A DNA stretch of 64,000 nt from Skeletonema tropicum (Eukaryota > Bacillariophyta > Thalassiosirophyceae > Thalassiosirales > Thalassiosiraceae), in assembly GCA_037178625.1 (NCBI GenBank), contig CM074141.1:1612001-1676000 (forward strand), written 5' to 3'. The number at the start of each line of letters is the position of its first letter. Position 1 is the stretch's first letter. The position numbers were made by a program, and so were the translations under genes. The notes beneath the pieces are model-generated. The model was not told the origin of the DNA. It ran no database searches and saw nothing but the letters and a program-made list of their open reading frames with translations. This document shows, one piece after another, positions 9,833-20,861 of this stretch.

Positions 9833-11487
9833 TTTTTTTTTTTTTTTTTTTTTTTGATTAGATAAATAAGTGATTAGTTTAGGATGGTATTCAGGAGCTG
9901 TTACTGGGCAAGCTGGATCTGAACTTGCCCATTTTAGGTAATAAGAGGAGTGCAGTCTAGGTATCTCTAGTTCAGTGGCAAGTCCGCACTCCTCTTGTCA
10001 CCTGTGCTAGGTGATGGTATGTTCCTCCTCCCTCCTACTCTCAACTGCCTCTCGACAGGTGAGAGTGAGAGTCCTCACTCAACCTCTGCCACCGCAGAGG
10101 TGGGGGAGAGGGGATTACTCCCCACTCCAGGTGTGCCAGTTGGACATCCCCGGCCCATTCTCAATGAGTGGCCGGATGCGGTGGTGCCTGTCCCTACTCC
10201 CTCTGAGCAGGAGGGAGTTTGCCCGGACTAGGGCAAGGGACATGCGTACCCGCACATAGAATATCATCTGGCTACGCTGACGCTCCCACTTTTCAGCTAA
10301 GTGTGTACCCAGTTGACGCATCGCATTCAAGGCCTCTCTACCTGGCATTCCATCAGCCGTGAAGCAGAGGGGGGTGAAGTCCCGACGTCGTTCAAGACAA
10401 GCTGCCTTGTACTTGCGGATTTTCTCCCTCTCTTGTTGCCTCAAGACAGCCGAAGGCGCCTTGTTGCGGTAGGAGCGGCAGTCCGCGTCGGTGATGCGAG
10501 TGTCAAAGACAGTTCGACGCTGTCTCTTCCAGAAGTGGGAGACCATCACATCTCCACGCTCTTCCGTTGTTGTCACTGGGGTCGACCCATCAGTTGCGTT
10601 GTGTTGTTGCGTGGTATTTTCAGCCTCTGCTGCGGCAGCAGCCTCTGCCTCTGCAGCAGTGCGTTGAGTACTAGTGTAGATAAAGGGTTCGTACTCAACG
10701 TCACCGGGAGTAAAGGCTTGCTTGCACAAGGAGCCAAATTCTCTCGTAACATCATTGTGGCGGCAATGGACGAGACCGCCCACCTTGCATTGGAGAGCAT
10801 GTTCCACCGTCATTTTTGCACCACATCCATCGCATAGGTCTGACAAATCCATCGGCTTCAGGTTCAGGTTGTACCGGAGACGTACGTTGTCTCGAAACTC
10901 TTCAGCCGATAGGATCGTGCCATTGAGGCGGTTTGGGACAGCCGTCAGCCAACATCCAGTCTCACAGATCCGTTCCAACCTCCTCTTATCACCTGGTTTC
11001 TCTCTCCCCCACTGGGTGAGATGGTACTCAGCATCAAGCTTCTTCGCTTCCTGCGATCCAATTTTAGCCATCATAGCTGAGTACTGGTGGGTTTTCGGGC
11101 ACAGTTCCCGACGATTGACCAGCGTTTCAACCAGGTGTTCCACCGCTTGTCGCGACGTTTTGAAGCAATCCTCAGATTGTTCCACAGGGAACCGGATTGC
11201 TAAGCCTGCATGTTTCACACTAAGGGAAAGCAGGTGTCGCAACTCTCCAGATAATTCCGAAGGGGAGATGCCAAAGAGAGGTGGGATAAATTTCTCTCTA
11301 ATGGCAACCTCAATCGGAGCAAGAAGGGGCCCCACGTTTGGCACAATGCGCGATAAGTATGTCCATTCATTCTGAAGAGACAGTACAAAACCTGCATAGG
11401 CTGCCTGGGGTTGTGTGTAGGCACATTTGCCAAGGACTTCCACGCAATATACCCACTGTTCCACTTTCTTCTTGACCCACTCCTCCT
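9833..11487 (-). mobile_element. 5'-truncated LINE (non-LTR retrotransposon)
   Basis: The insertion of 1,655 bp is flanked by a perfect 60-bp direct repeat. Its low-coordinate end is 25 Ts (9833-9857), that is, a poly(A) tail on the minus strand, so transcription runs right to left and the 3' end is complete. The right end cuts into open coding sequence, as expected when target-primed reverse transcription stops early. The long identical target-site duplication indicates a recent insertion, 3' of the gene at 8114. Confidence 0.9.
10115..11487 (-). pseudogene. LINE ORF, C-terminal part (post-RT region with zinc knuckle)
   Basis: The frame is open from the truncated 5' edge to a stop at 10115, about 457 residues, with no native start. 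Upstream residues EWVKKKVEQWVYCVEVLGKC run straight from the truncation point. Recognisable parts are the region just after an RT core (AYAGFVLSLQNEWTYLSRIV, VGPLLAPIEVAIREKFIPPL) and a zinc knuckle LCDGCGAKMTVEHALQCKVGG...HCRHND. The end is basic, with KYKAACLERRRDFTPLCF. The RT catalytic domain itself is missing, so this copy cannot move on its own. An Ala/Glu-rich stretch (AAEAEAAAAAEAE) lies about two thirds along. Confidence 0.75.
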
Positions 11488-11547
11488 TTTATCCACTAAT
11501 ATGTAGACTCCTTTTCATAATCCTTAGCAACAATCACTATTGTTATT
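11488..11547. repeat. Target-site duplication, right copy
   Basis: Identical over 60 bases to 9773-9832; it marks the 5' truncation point of the LINE. Confidence 0.9.
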
Positions 11548-11917
11548 GCCTCCACCCTAGGTAAAAAGGTCCCGGCCCACGGTGGTAAAAAGTTTAGAAG
11601 TTCGTCCCGTCACCCATCCGGTTTCCGAGTGGGACGGGGTCCGACGGACGGATAATCGGATTATCCGGTTTTGGTTAGTTGTGTATTATTGTGGTTATTT
11701 TGACGAAATAATGGGGATAACAGTTTTACTAAACACCCGACTAGAGTTCGCCACTTTGAGAAGTTCGCGTTTTCGGTGAATTCGGGCAAAATTCCAAATC
11801 CCGGATCACCCGGTCGGGGTTTGATGGGACGGATCGATTATCCGCTAAACAAGTTTTATTCCCTTTCTCCCTTTATTTCTTTGACTGAGATTTCTTTTCT
11901 CTCTCCTTTTCTTGTGC
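11548..11917. other. Intergenic with GGATAAT palindromes
   Basis: The stretch has several GGATAATCGGATTATCC-like inverted motifs (near 11650 and 11829) but no coding signal. Related GGATAATCGGATAA sequence recurs inside the adjacent MITE. Confidence 0.4.
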
Positions 11918-12107
11918 AGGCCTACCGGGATAGCGGGCGCTTTTACTGACTTGCGGGCGGCGCCCACACTGTGGATAATCGGATAAATCAGTTATTACCC
12001 GTAAATTACAACATACACATCCCTCAAAATGACCCAAAATTCCGTAAATCCTTTCCCCACACTATTGTACAGTATGTCACGGGCACGCCCTCTATCCCGG
12101 TAGGCCT
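11918..12107. mobile_element. MITE with 16-bp inverted termini
   Basis: Perfect terminal inverted repeats AGGCCTACCGGGATAG (11918-11933) and CTATCCCGGTAGGCCT (12092-12107) bound a 190-bp sequence with no coding potential. A GGGCGGCGCCC palindrome lies inside. A degenerate relative is at 4896-5036. No clear target duplication was seen. It sits about 115 bp before the start codon of the next gene. Confidence 0.75.
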
Positions 12108-12223
12108 AATCTGCATAAATCACGCACAAATAAATGATAATGATCATGAGATCCAAGATCGTACCTTATGTCAGGGTAGCTACTAAGAGCTAGTATCGTA
12201 AAGGTGCCGAATAATAATAAACC

Positions 12224-13645
12224 ATGGACAGTCAAGAGCCGTCACGAAGGAGAAGCAAACGAGTCGAAGAGTTGGAAAATGAGAATCGCCGTCTCAATTT
12301 AATGGCACGCGAATTGGAGCAGCTCAAACATCGGATGAGTGCTTTGGAAGTTGGAGCATCTTCTGCTCCCGCTGCTGTGGCTGTGGATGCTCCTACCACT
12401 ACTGCAATTATTAGTTCGAATGAAGGTGGTCGACCAAAGTCCATCAAGTGGGCAGAAGAAAAGATGGCAACGAAAACTCAGTTAAACAACAATAATAATA
12501 ATATGAACGGACTTGATGATTCCGATCATCCGGTGGTGAATCTCAACAATATTGATCCTCCACCCATGAGGAAAATCAAGTTTGTGGACCATCTCATTGA
12601 AACTCCACAAGATGTCCAAGTAGATGACGATGCAGCAAGTTACGGATCCTCCTCCAGCTCTTCCTCCTCGGAGGTCATCGCCTTTTCTGGCTGGGCACGT
12701 GTCTTCTTCCAAGCACGTCATCATCGTTCCTCTACACAAATTACCAGCAGTGCCAACACATCTCCCTCTCAGGATACATATCTACATCTCTCTATTAGCT
12801 CCACGTCGAATGTATTACGAATCTCTGATACAGATGATACTATAACCAACAACGATAACAACGAAAACAACAACTCATCCTTCTCCAGAGGTGGTGGTGA
12901 CAAAAAGCCACCGCTCATAGATCCACCCATCCCACTCAAATACTTCCACGCCGTCAAGGTCCCCGGTTCCAACTCGGGGGCAGCACTCTTCCTCAAAAAC
13001 GACACCCGACGACTCCGCAAATACATCTTCCGATTCGAATTCATCAACCGATCCGTCCATCAACCACCCCAACGGTACATCCAATTCCTCCGTAGTGGCA
13101 ATGCCGCCAAGAAGAGTATGAGAAGTATCAACAAGATGAAACGTGCCTTCAAGGGGGGTATAGGGGGAGTAGGAGTAGGAGGGGAAGAACGGAAGGAGAA
13201 TTTAAAGGAGGATAAGAAAAAGGCAACAGATGCCTTTGCGGCACATTTGGGAACGTTGGATGAATTGTTACGTGAGAGTAATGATTTGGCCGAGAGGTTT
13301 GTGGAGTGTGTTAATTCGAGGAATGAGGAGGAGGAGTTGTTACTGAGTCAGGCTGCTGTGGCAATGGGAGGAGGAGGGGCGAATAGTACTAGTCCTACTG
13401 CTTCTGGTGGTGGTGCAATGGGGATGAAGCGTTCAAGGCCTCCACCCCCGTATTGGGGGAGTGGGTTTAATCGACCTAGTACGAATGATCAAGATGATGA
13501 TATTGAATCGGATAGTGATTTTAGTGAGGATGATGATGAAGAGTTGTATTATGATGATGATAATGATGATGAGACTCTGTTTGATAAGGTGCAGGTTTCG
13601 ACGGAACAGACTTTGGAGACGTTGTGGAATCAAATTGTGAAGTAA
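12224..13645 (+). CDS. Coiled-coil, Ser/Asp-rich protein of unknown function
   Basis: Single-exon protein of 473 residues from the ATG at 12224. Residues ~10-45 form a coiled coil (RVEELENENRRLNLMARELEQLKHRM). The middle has a Ser run and a segment that looks folded: FSGWARVFFQARHH...TYLHLSIS...IPLKYFHAVKVPGSNSGAALF, then RYIQFLRSG. A Gly-rich linker and a helix (FAAHLGTLDELLRESNDLAE, about residues 345-365) follow. The C-terminus is strongly acidic (DDDIESDSDFSEDDDEE) and ends TLETLWNQIVK. The acidic tail and basic patches would fit a nuclear protein, but that is inference. No family was recognised. Confidence 0.75.
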   Translation: MDSQEPSRRRSKRVEELENENRRLNLMARELEQLKHRMSALEVGASSAPAAVAVDAPTTTAIISSNEGGRPKSIKWAEEKMATKTQLNNNNNNMNGLDDSDHPVVNLNNIDPPPMRKIKFVDHLIETPQDVQVDDDAASYGSSSSSSSSEVIAFSGWARVFFQARHHRSSTQITSSANTSPSQDTYLHLSISSTSNVLRISDTDDTITNNDNNENNNSSFSRGGGDKKPPLIDPPIPLKYFHAVKVPGSNSGAALFLKNDTRRLRKYIFRFEFINRSVHQPPQRYIQFLRSGNAAKKSMRSINKMKRAFKGGIGGVGVGGEERKENLKEDKKKATDAFAAHLGTLDELLRESNDLAERFVECVNSRNEEEELLLSQAAVAMGGGGANSTSPTASGGGAMGMKRSRPPPPYWGSGFNRPSTNDQDDDIESDSDFSEDDDEELYYDDDNDDETLFDKVQVSTEQTLETLWNQIVK

Positions 13646-14170
13646 GTTAGGAGGCACGGGGTCATGGGACCGAGGTTATGTTTGTGAACTTCATGTGTGA
13701 TAACAATACTTAATTTTTATGAAAAAGCTATGGTAGGCCCTCTTTTTTATTAATACAAACGTTGCTTCGATGCAAAGCTCTTCTGTTCCTGCTGTAGAGA
13801 GGGAGAATCTACGAAGCTTTCCACCTGAAATGGCTCTCAACACTTACACTGGCACATCACACCTATCTCTGTTTTGCCACAGTTCAGTTCTCTCCGCTCT
13901 CTAGCAAGATCTGTTTTACCTTATCACATAGTTTTGGTGCAAAATGCCTCGTGTCTTCACGCTTCCACCACTACTTTCATCTTGGAGGTGATGCTAAATA
14001 ACAATGTCGACAGAGCAATCGATTGAGAGTTTGAGACTGGTAAAGGGACATATCTACCAATTATAACTACAACTCTAAACAGCAACATCAAACAGCAAAA
14101 TCAAACAGCTTGAACAAATTGGCACGTTTCAAACGTGTCAAATGTATAAATACAGTGCAACACCACTCTT
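13646..14170. other. Convergent 3' intergenic region
   Basis: The 3' ends of the genes at 12224 (+) and 14171 (-) face each other here. No coding signal or repeat was recognised. Confidence 0.4.
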
Positions 14171-16620
14171 TTAGTCTTCGTGGTTCTTCTTCTTCCTCTT
14201 CTTCTTTCCACCTCGTCTTTCCTTCTTCGCAGTGGTTCCCTCTCCATTGGCTTCTCTCTCAGTCGGCTCTGCCAATCCCTCACTCTCAACTGTGACGAAA
14301 CTGATAGCATCAACATCTGTCCAAGAGCCTCCAGGACAAGCACTACTAGCAGCTGCACCGCTCGAACTGTATCTGAAGACGCCGCGAATGGCTTGGGGTT
14401 TGTTACTGTTGGGAAGTACATATTTCCCAGTGATGGTACTAAACTCGCTTTTATTCGACTTGATGGTGTCAATAAATTTCCAATCAGGATCGCTTGCATC
14501 TTCGGCATACCAAAGATCGAGGTAATCTTTAGCACCATTGCCCCAGGAATATACTCCGAAAGAGACTTCGACTTCTTCTCCCGCTTGAAATACGTTTCCG
14601 CTCACTGTTTTTAGCTCGATACTTTCAATGGACTCATCATCTTTATATTGACCATTATTTCCATCGACACAATCATCCATGGAGTTTGGCTTGTTTGGCT
14701 CGTTCTGTCCTGCCATGGTACCTCGACCTTTCAGAAGATCTCCACTCATACAGTGGCTGGTGAGGCTAGAACATTTAGGACCACCAAGATTTCCGTCATA
14801 CGTTGCAGTTTCGGGTGCATGCGTCGGCACAGGTGTGGTAGGAGGTGAAGGTTGCTTCGTCGGTACGGGTGTTGGCTTGATTGTTTGCCTCTTTAGGTGG
14901 AGTCAGGGCAACACAATTCCCTCGAGATGAAACGTGCTGATGCATCTTGTGCGGGACACGCTTCGGGCGAAGTAGAAGTAGAAGTATTTCCCAACTTGTT
15001 GCTTTTCTTCCAATTGGACACTTGGTTTTTGTTACCACTGCCTTTATACTCTCCACCAAAGGTGTATTCTACCTTGGGGAATCCTCCACACAAGTGACAG
15101 TAACTCATTAGTGTAGCACTATCGTCTTGAAGTTTATCTTTGGGACATTTGTTGTCTTTCATACACTCGTCAACTGGGGGGGAATACCCATTGAATGTAT
15201 GGCCTGAGTTGAAGTTATGTCTGTACAAAGTAGAAGTAGAAATAGTAACAATCATTTGAGATTAGCGAAGGAGACGAAGATGAAGCAAAATATCAAGAGA
15301 CAGCTGCTACTTACCCAATTTCATGCGTAAAAACCATCGAATCCCAAGTCACTCCTGCGTTCATATTCGTAAAAGATCCTTTGACGCTAGTGGACACACC
15401 GAACCCGTAGTTCTTGTTACAAACCACTCCAACGTAAGCAATCCCACCACCCAAGTCTGCCCCCAATACAGCATGATGAAGATCCTACCTGGTTATTTGA
15501 CCACTTGTTTCCTCCCCATTTCTTTCTCATGACTGACAGACCATCACTAGCACTCTTGATGTTCTTGTAGGCATTAGTATGTTCCATTTGAACAACGTTC
15601 AAGTGTGTCTTCACTCTATTGTAGTGATTTGGAATATTAATTGCAAGATTTGGTTAGTACAGGAATAGAAGGAGAGATGGGCTTGAATTGCACTTTGACT
15701 TACTCATGCTCGTAAATTTGGTTGGCCATAGTCACAAGTGAGTTGATATAGGAATAGGCATTAGCAAGTTTGCCTCCATTGTTATCAATCAACTTTTGAT
15801 CAAACTCAATGTACAAATCAACTTGATAGCTGTAATTCACATTGGCATCTTGAAGCTTGCGTCGCTTGCCGATTTTGCTCACATCTGCGCCACGGAGAGA
15901 CTTGCGTAGATTTTCAAAAGAGCCAGGTAGATCGTTCCCGTCGAGACCGTGTTCATGGTGGTGGTGGTGGTCATGGTCATGATGGTCGTGATCATCATGA
16001 TCATGGTGATGATGATCATCCTCCTCCAAGTGACGATGACGCAACGGATCCTCCTCATGCTCCTCAGCCACAGTACATTCCCATGCAGGGGGAACAAACT
16101 CCGCTTCCTCCTCAGCAACAATTGATCGTCCTTTATTTTGATGAATATGCATCGCTTTCGATCCCTTCTTCTGAACAACCCCATTGGTCTCACCAGTCTT
16201 GTGATCAACAGAAATGAGTGCCATGGTGCCGGATTCACGATCTACGGTTGATGGAACAAGGAGTGAGTAGGCAAGCTCTCCCATACGTACAAGATTCCCT
16301 TCTTCGTCACGTATCAACGTGTCAGCGGTAACGGCTGGAGTGGCGACGTTAACTTCGAAGGAAAAGGTAGACTCGTCTATGGATGCTTCTACATCTGGGG
16401 GTAGAATGGCATCCTGCGAAAAGTCCATGTGAGATGCTGAAATAGTGTACGTAGCCTTGGCGTCGAAGGCATCTGACTCTATGGCGGTGACAATGTCATC
16501 CCACGGTTTAACGGTGCGGACGATGTTGGCACTAGTGTTGTTGGAGTCACTCTGTGCGTTGACGCTTGAAGAATAGATTGCTGCCAAGACGATGGCGATA
16601 GAGAGATTTTGAAACATCAT
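14171..16620 (-). CDS. Secreted reprolysin-like (M12B-type) zinc metalloprotease, three exons, two frame breaks
   Basis: Exons are about 15704-16620, 15315-15615 and 14171-15220, with GTAAG donors and TAG/CAG acceptors. The start is the ATG at 16620, giving a signal peptide (MMFQNLSIAIVLAAIYSSSVNA). A long pro-region follows, with a His/Asp-rich run (about residues 205-235) and a WEC motif that could act as a cysteine switch. The zinc site HEIGHNFNSGH is assembled across the exon 2/3 junction, and a Met-turn LMSYCH follows. The C-terminal part has a PT-rich linker and a domain with YLDLWYAEDASDPDW. Two one-base breaks are needed: near 15485, between WSNNQV and DLHHAVLGADLGGG, and between 14896 and 14902, before PTPVPTKQPSPP. 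It likely degrades extracellular proteins. Whether it is intact depends on those two sites. Confidence 0.75.
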
Positions 16621-17339
16621 TATAACTTGGCCGATGTGTAAGCAAATGGCGTAGAAAGATGAGCGATTGACACAAGCGGAGATGGCAGCTGATGATGAGA
16701 TAAGTAAGAGCAAGAGGAGGTGTCGTTTAGCCTCGTTGTTGCTTGCTTCCTAGTTCGAAATTATGAGGTGTAGGGGCGTGGTGATCGTGAGTGCATGAGA
16801 AGCAACGCCGGCAAACAAGGTGCCAAACGGCGGTGAAATCGAGAATGAGTGTCGGTCGGATCGGAAGATTCACAAAAGTCTTGGGCTATCAAGACGCTAT
16901 CGGGCTTGCCCTCTTTCAAAAATTACGAATATCCAATAACTTTGTAATAATCCCCCTAAAAAGTTATCGCCCCCCTCTTTTGCTCATCTCCCTTTTGATT
17001 TTTGCACTCAGTTGCCCGTTCACCTAAAAGTTGAATTCCTTACGAGAAACTGAAACCTGTCACCAACCTGCCGTTCATGTGCATCGTTCGTCGTTCATGT
17101 GCATCGTTCATCCTTACTTTATCATGCACGATTGGGGTGAAAGTGAAAGCAGTTGGTATGTAGGGGGGAGGTTTCTACAACATTGTCAATCTGAAAATAT
17201 GAAGCGATTGAGCAAACTAAAGCTAAAGTACAGCTCAACAACTTTACTTCATCGACATTAACACCTACTATGTACTTATGAATGATGATGACGAGATTGA
17301 TAAAACAATGCCCATGATGAATCTTTGATTTCTACGATT
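16621..17339. other. Intergenic, promoter of the metalloprotease
   Basis: Only short frames without domains. A duplicated GTTCATGTGCATCGTTC motif is present near 17082-17110. The left part should hold the metalloprotease promoter. Confidence 0.4.
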
Positions 17340-17957
17340 TGCACATGTCTGGTACACCCTCCTCCTTTCTGTGCATTTTTATGCAACCCTCGCTGTTACA
17401 GCGTCTGATCTCTGCCCCATGCCAAATGCATACTTATATACCCCCAAGACTGCATAGCTTCGTCTTGCCCCATGCCCAATTCACATTCCTCCATTCTAGA
17501 CTTGGTTTGTGCATCCCTCTGCTTTTACATCGTGAACTCTAGCCCCAAGCTTGATGCACACTCCTCCATTGCAAGCATCATTAGTACAACCATTGCCACT
17601 GCTTGCTTGATCTGTGCCCCGTGCCGATCACATACTCTCCCTCTTAACCCATCCTTGCTGCATCGCTTCTCCTTCGCCCCATGCTTAACGTACACTCCCC
17701 TTTTGATTGAGTTTATATTTAATTATCCCCTTAAGACGATTAAGTCCTTCCCTGCTGCAGATTTTGACATTTGCCCGATGCGGCAAACTTTCCCCTCTGA
17801 TTTGTTCGATACATCCTCCGCTACTTACTGTACTGCCTCCTCATCTTAGCCCCATGATTGATAAACACTCCTCCTTTCTTAACTTTATTTGTGCACCCTT
17901 CACTGCTGCACAGCGGTGTGTCAGCCCCATGCTTTATGTGCACTCCTTCTTTCTTAG
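17340..17957 (-). pseudogene. Decayed 3' extension of the CCCH-repeat gene
   Basis: Directly after the stop of the gene at 17958, the minus strand still reads further repeat units in another frame: CSSEGCTNLAKKEGVHIKHG, then CSSEGCTNKVKKGGVFINHG. Beyond that, ever more degraded units with the same spacing run to about 17340. The frame change comes from a 5-base tandem duplication near 17986-17997. The gene once had at least six to eight more repeats. Confidence 0.65.
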
Positions 17958-18959
17958 CTAGGTTAGTACATCCTTCACTGCTGCATTGCTTTGCTTTGCC
18001 TTTGCTCCATGCTTAATACACAATCCTCCTTTCTTAGCTTGATTAGTACATCCTTCGCTGCTGCATCGTTTCCTTTTTGCTCCATGCTTAATACACACTC
18101 CTCCTTCTTGAGCTTGATTAGTACATCCTACGCTGCTGCATCGTTTGACTTTCGCCCCATGCTTCCTGCACACTCCTCCTCCCTGAGCGTAATTAGTGCA
18201 TCCTTCACTGATACATCGTGTTACTTTTGCACCATGCCTAATACATACTCCCCCTCTCTTAGCCGCATTAGTACATCCTTCACTGCTGCATCGTTTGTGC
18301 TGTGCCCCATGTTTGACACATACTCCTCTACTCTGGATTTGATTCGTGCATCCTTCAATGCGACATCGTTTTCTGACCCTTTTCTTTGCGCCATGCTTGA
18401 TACATACTCCTCCTCCTCTTGCTAGGTTCGAGCATCCTTCACTTCTGCATAGTTTGACTGTAACTTTTGCTCCATGCGCTTGGCACACTCCTCTATTCAT
18501 AACCTGCTTCGGGCATCCTTCAATGCTACACCGTTTGACCTTTGCTCCATGCCTTATGCACACTCCTCCTCTGACGACTTGATTTGAACATCCTTCATTG
18601 CTGCATCGTTTTTGCTGTCCCCCATGCCTGACGCACAGACCTCTACTCTGTGCAAATTTTGTACATCCATCAGCAGAGCAAATCTTTCTTTGTCTTCCGT
18701 CCCCTCCAATCTTCGTTTGAGTTTGTTCGCCAAGTTCTGATGAAGATTTCCTCTTCCTTGTTGATGACGGATTTCTATTCGTGGAAATTGCTGCTTGTTT
18801 ATCATTATTAACAGGCGGACTCTTCCTAGTAGATTTTCGACGATAGGTTGAAGCAGATGATGATGTCTTCTTGCTCTCGGCAGCTGCGGCCGCCGCCTCT
18901 GCCTTTCTCAGCTGAACCTCCCTGTAGATCAAAGCACCCACGTCGTCCTCCTCTACCAT
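17958..18959 (-). CDS. CCCH-repeat protein, family member A (9 repeats)
   Basis: The 333-residue protein starts MVEEDDVGALIYREVQLRKA, the N-terminal signature shared by all four family members here. An Ala run and a Lys/Arg/Ser-rich segment follow (to ~residue 95). Then come nine 25-28-residue repeats of the form C-x4-C-x9-C-x2-H (for example RCSSEGCTNQAKKGGLCIKH). Three Cys and one His per unit suggest one zinc ion each; related repeats occur in plant WRKY19-like proteins and in oomycetes. The basic linker suggests a nuclear, nucleic-acid-binding role, which is inference. The last residues (SNAAVKDVLT) are out of frame after a 5-base duplication. The family C-terminal tail (GEVTIICKEIVDV) is therefore lost. 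Confidence 0.75.
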   Translation of the reverse strand: MVEEDDVGALIYREVQLRKAEAAAAAAESKKTSSSASTYRRKSTRKSPPVNNDKQAAISTNRNPSSTRKRKSSSELGEQTQTKIGGDGRQRKICSADGCTKFAQSRGLCVRHGGQQKRCSNEGCSNQVVRGGVCIRHGAKVKRCSIEGCPKQVMNRGVCQAHGAKVTVKLCRSEGCSNLARGGGVCIKHGAKKRVRKRCRIEGCTNQIQSRGVCVKHGAQHKRCSSEGCTNAAKRGGVCIRHGAKVTRCISEGCTNYAQGGGVCRKHGAKVKRCSSVGCTNQAQEGGVCIKHGAKRKRCSSEGCTNQAKKGGLCIKHGAKAKQSNAAVKDVLT

Positions 18960-19070
18960 GTTGGAAGGTTTAAATATTGTCTTAAATTCTGTGTACTGTG
19001 CGGTGATTTGGGAGGTTTACAAGCATATTTCATAGGATATGATCAGACCAAACCAGCAAACTTATTAGAA

Positions 19071-19557
19071 CCTACTGGCGGGTGGCGGGAAAAAAGTTTC
19101 ACCGGGAAAAAAGTGGCACCAACTAGAATCTCACACACAACACACAACCATCGATTCTACACCCCTACTATGGTGGTTAAGCGCGTCAATATCGCCCTCC
19201 CGACCCATCTCCGTCCATAATATGATAGAAGAGACTAATAGCTTTCGATAGAACCACTGGTCAACGTTATATGTAGTATATTCGCATAGCAGCAGCAGCA
19301 GCACAGGGATGCGTCATCCGAGATCAAAATAGCAGTTATCGGTGCCAAAATTGTCGATAGTTGCTCTATATGGACGAACTATAGTTTTTTCTGAATGAGA
19401 TAATGGTATACTCCCATAATGGTTGGTATGCTATCTTGAGGCTGATCTATGTATTTTTGTCGAGTATCATGGCCATATTTATGACTCTCTTCATTTTGTT
19501 AGTGTTTTGTGTGAGATTTGAGATTGGCACTGGTGCCACTTTTTTCCCGCCAGTAGG
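19071..19557. mobile_element. MITE-like element with inverted termini
   Basis: CCTACTGGCGGG...AAAAAAGTGGCACCA on the left (19071-19122) is mirrored by TGGTGCCACTTTTTT and CCCGCCAGTAGG on the right (19531-19557). The left end contains an additional partial repeat of GGGAAAAAAGT. No coding frame was recognised inside; a short CAG repeat lies near 19290. Confidence 0.6.
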
Positions 19558-19771
19558 AACCTCCTTTGATTGAACATTGGACATTGAACCAAGCTACTTG
19601 AAGAGAGCTGGAGAGATGCTGCCATCTTTCAGGCCCTTGCACTTATTTCAGGGTAGATAATAGATAAAGATACAGCAAAGCTATCACCATCAAATCAGAA
19701 TCACCGGGCAAGACAGAGTTTAGTATTACTTAGTTCGTCGAACGATCAAAAACGAAAGAAGGAAGAGAATA

Positions 19772-20470
19772 ATGGTGACGCTAATCTGGACCCTCAAGAG
19801 AGTCAACACTTCCACGCCGCCGACTCGGCGTAGCGAATCTTTGACGACAAAAATTGCGGAGGTAGCACAGGCTCCAGAGGATGTTGCGGCTAGCCACGCT
19901 CATCATGATGGTCAACTGGAAAAGACGGCGTATACTGCCACTGATGTATCAAGTTGACCGAGAAAGAGAGAGCAACGTCTGATAATACATCAAAAAGTAA
20001 TTCACCCCAACCATCAAAGGCCTCCTCCAATGCTGTTACTCTAACAAATTCAGAGGCAGAGGAGAAAAATATCCAAACACAATCCGATCGAAAGCGGAAG
20101 TAATCATCAGATGAGGAGCCGGCCAAAAAGAAAGCTGCAAGAAAAAGGTATGAATCTGCATGCTGGATGTAAAACTAAAGCGTGCAGTGGAGGAGTGTGC
20201 ACCAGCATGGCATGGGGAAAAGCAGCAGTCAAGGATGTACCAATCACGTTGTACAAGGAGGAGTGTGCATCAGGCATGGGGCGAAGAGAATGACACGCAA
20301 ACTATGCAGCATTGAAGGATGCACTGATATAGCTCAGCATAAAGGAGTGTGCATCAGGCATGGTGCGAAGCAGGGGCAATTATCAAACAATGCAGTAGTG
20401 GAGAATGCACAAATTACGTTCAGAGAGGAGGAATGTGCAAAAGGCACGGTGCAAAGGTCAATTCAAAGAA
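19772..20470 (+). pseudogene. Remnant of a CCCH-repeat gene
   Basis: Frames from 20110 to 20470 contain recognisable repeat units, for example GCTNHVVQGGVCIRHGAKR and LCSIEGCTDIAQHKGVCIRH, interrupted by stops and frameshifts. Only about five units remain. Upstream, a short frame from 19772 (MVTLIWTLKRVNTSTPPT) resembles the start of the gene at 8114 (MVTLLLRAIKSLAPSPPP) rather than the DDVGALIYREV start. The locus may therefore be a chimera of two broken genes. It lies just before the secreted Cys-rich paralog. Confidence 0.6.
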
Positions 20471-20861
20471 GGAGTAATCCAAGCTTCTTCAGAAGGCTAG
20501 AGTTATCCGTCCTCGGAGCGGCTCTAGTCCCGTATATTCGTGACTCACAGCGTTAGGAGTAAGGAGCTTGTTCCCGCCGCCGCACGGTGCTACATAATAC
20601 ATGCAGCTTAAGTTGATTTTCCCGCCATTTTTTGTCGCAAGTCCCAAACAACACGCGTCCGCCTCTGAGCGAAAAACACAACCATGTTGACCATTTTTTT
20701 TCATTTGATTCGCTTCTATCTTGCTCCTGCCGTCGAACGCTATTTAGTTATTCATCATAGCACCATCATAAAAAAGTAACAGCATCAACGCCAACATCGT
20801 CGAGCTAACTTCTACTCTGATTTCATCAAAATACATCGTTCAAATTCAAGTCAAGTTGAAA

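Noticed and set aside
10301..11375. Plus-strand frames of 178 and 217 residues inside the LINE
   Set aside because: They are antisense to the LINE reading frame, which has a zinc knuckle and the right orientation relative to the poly(A) tail.
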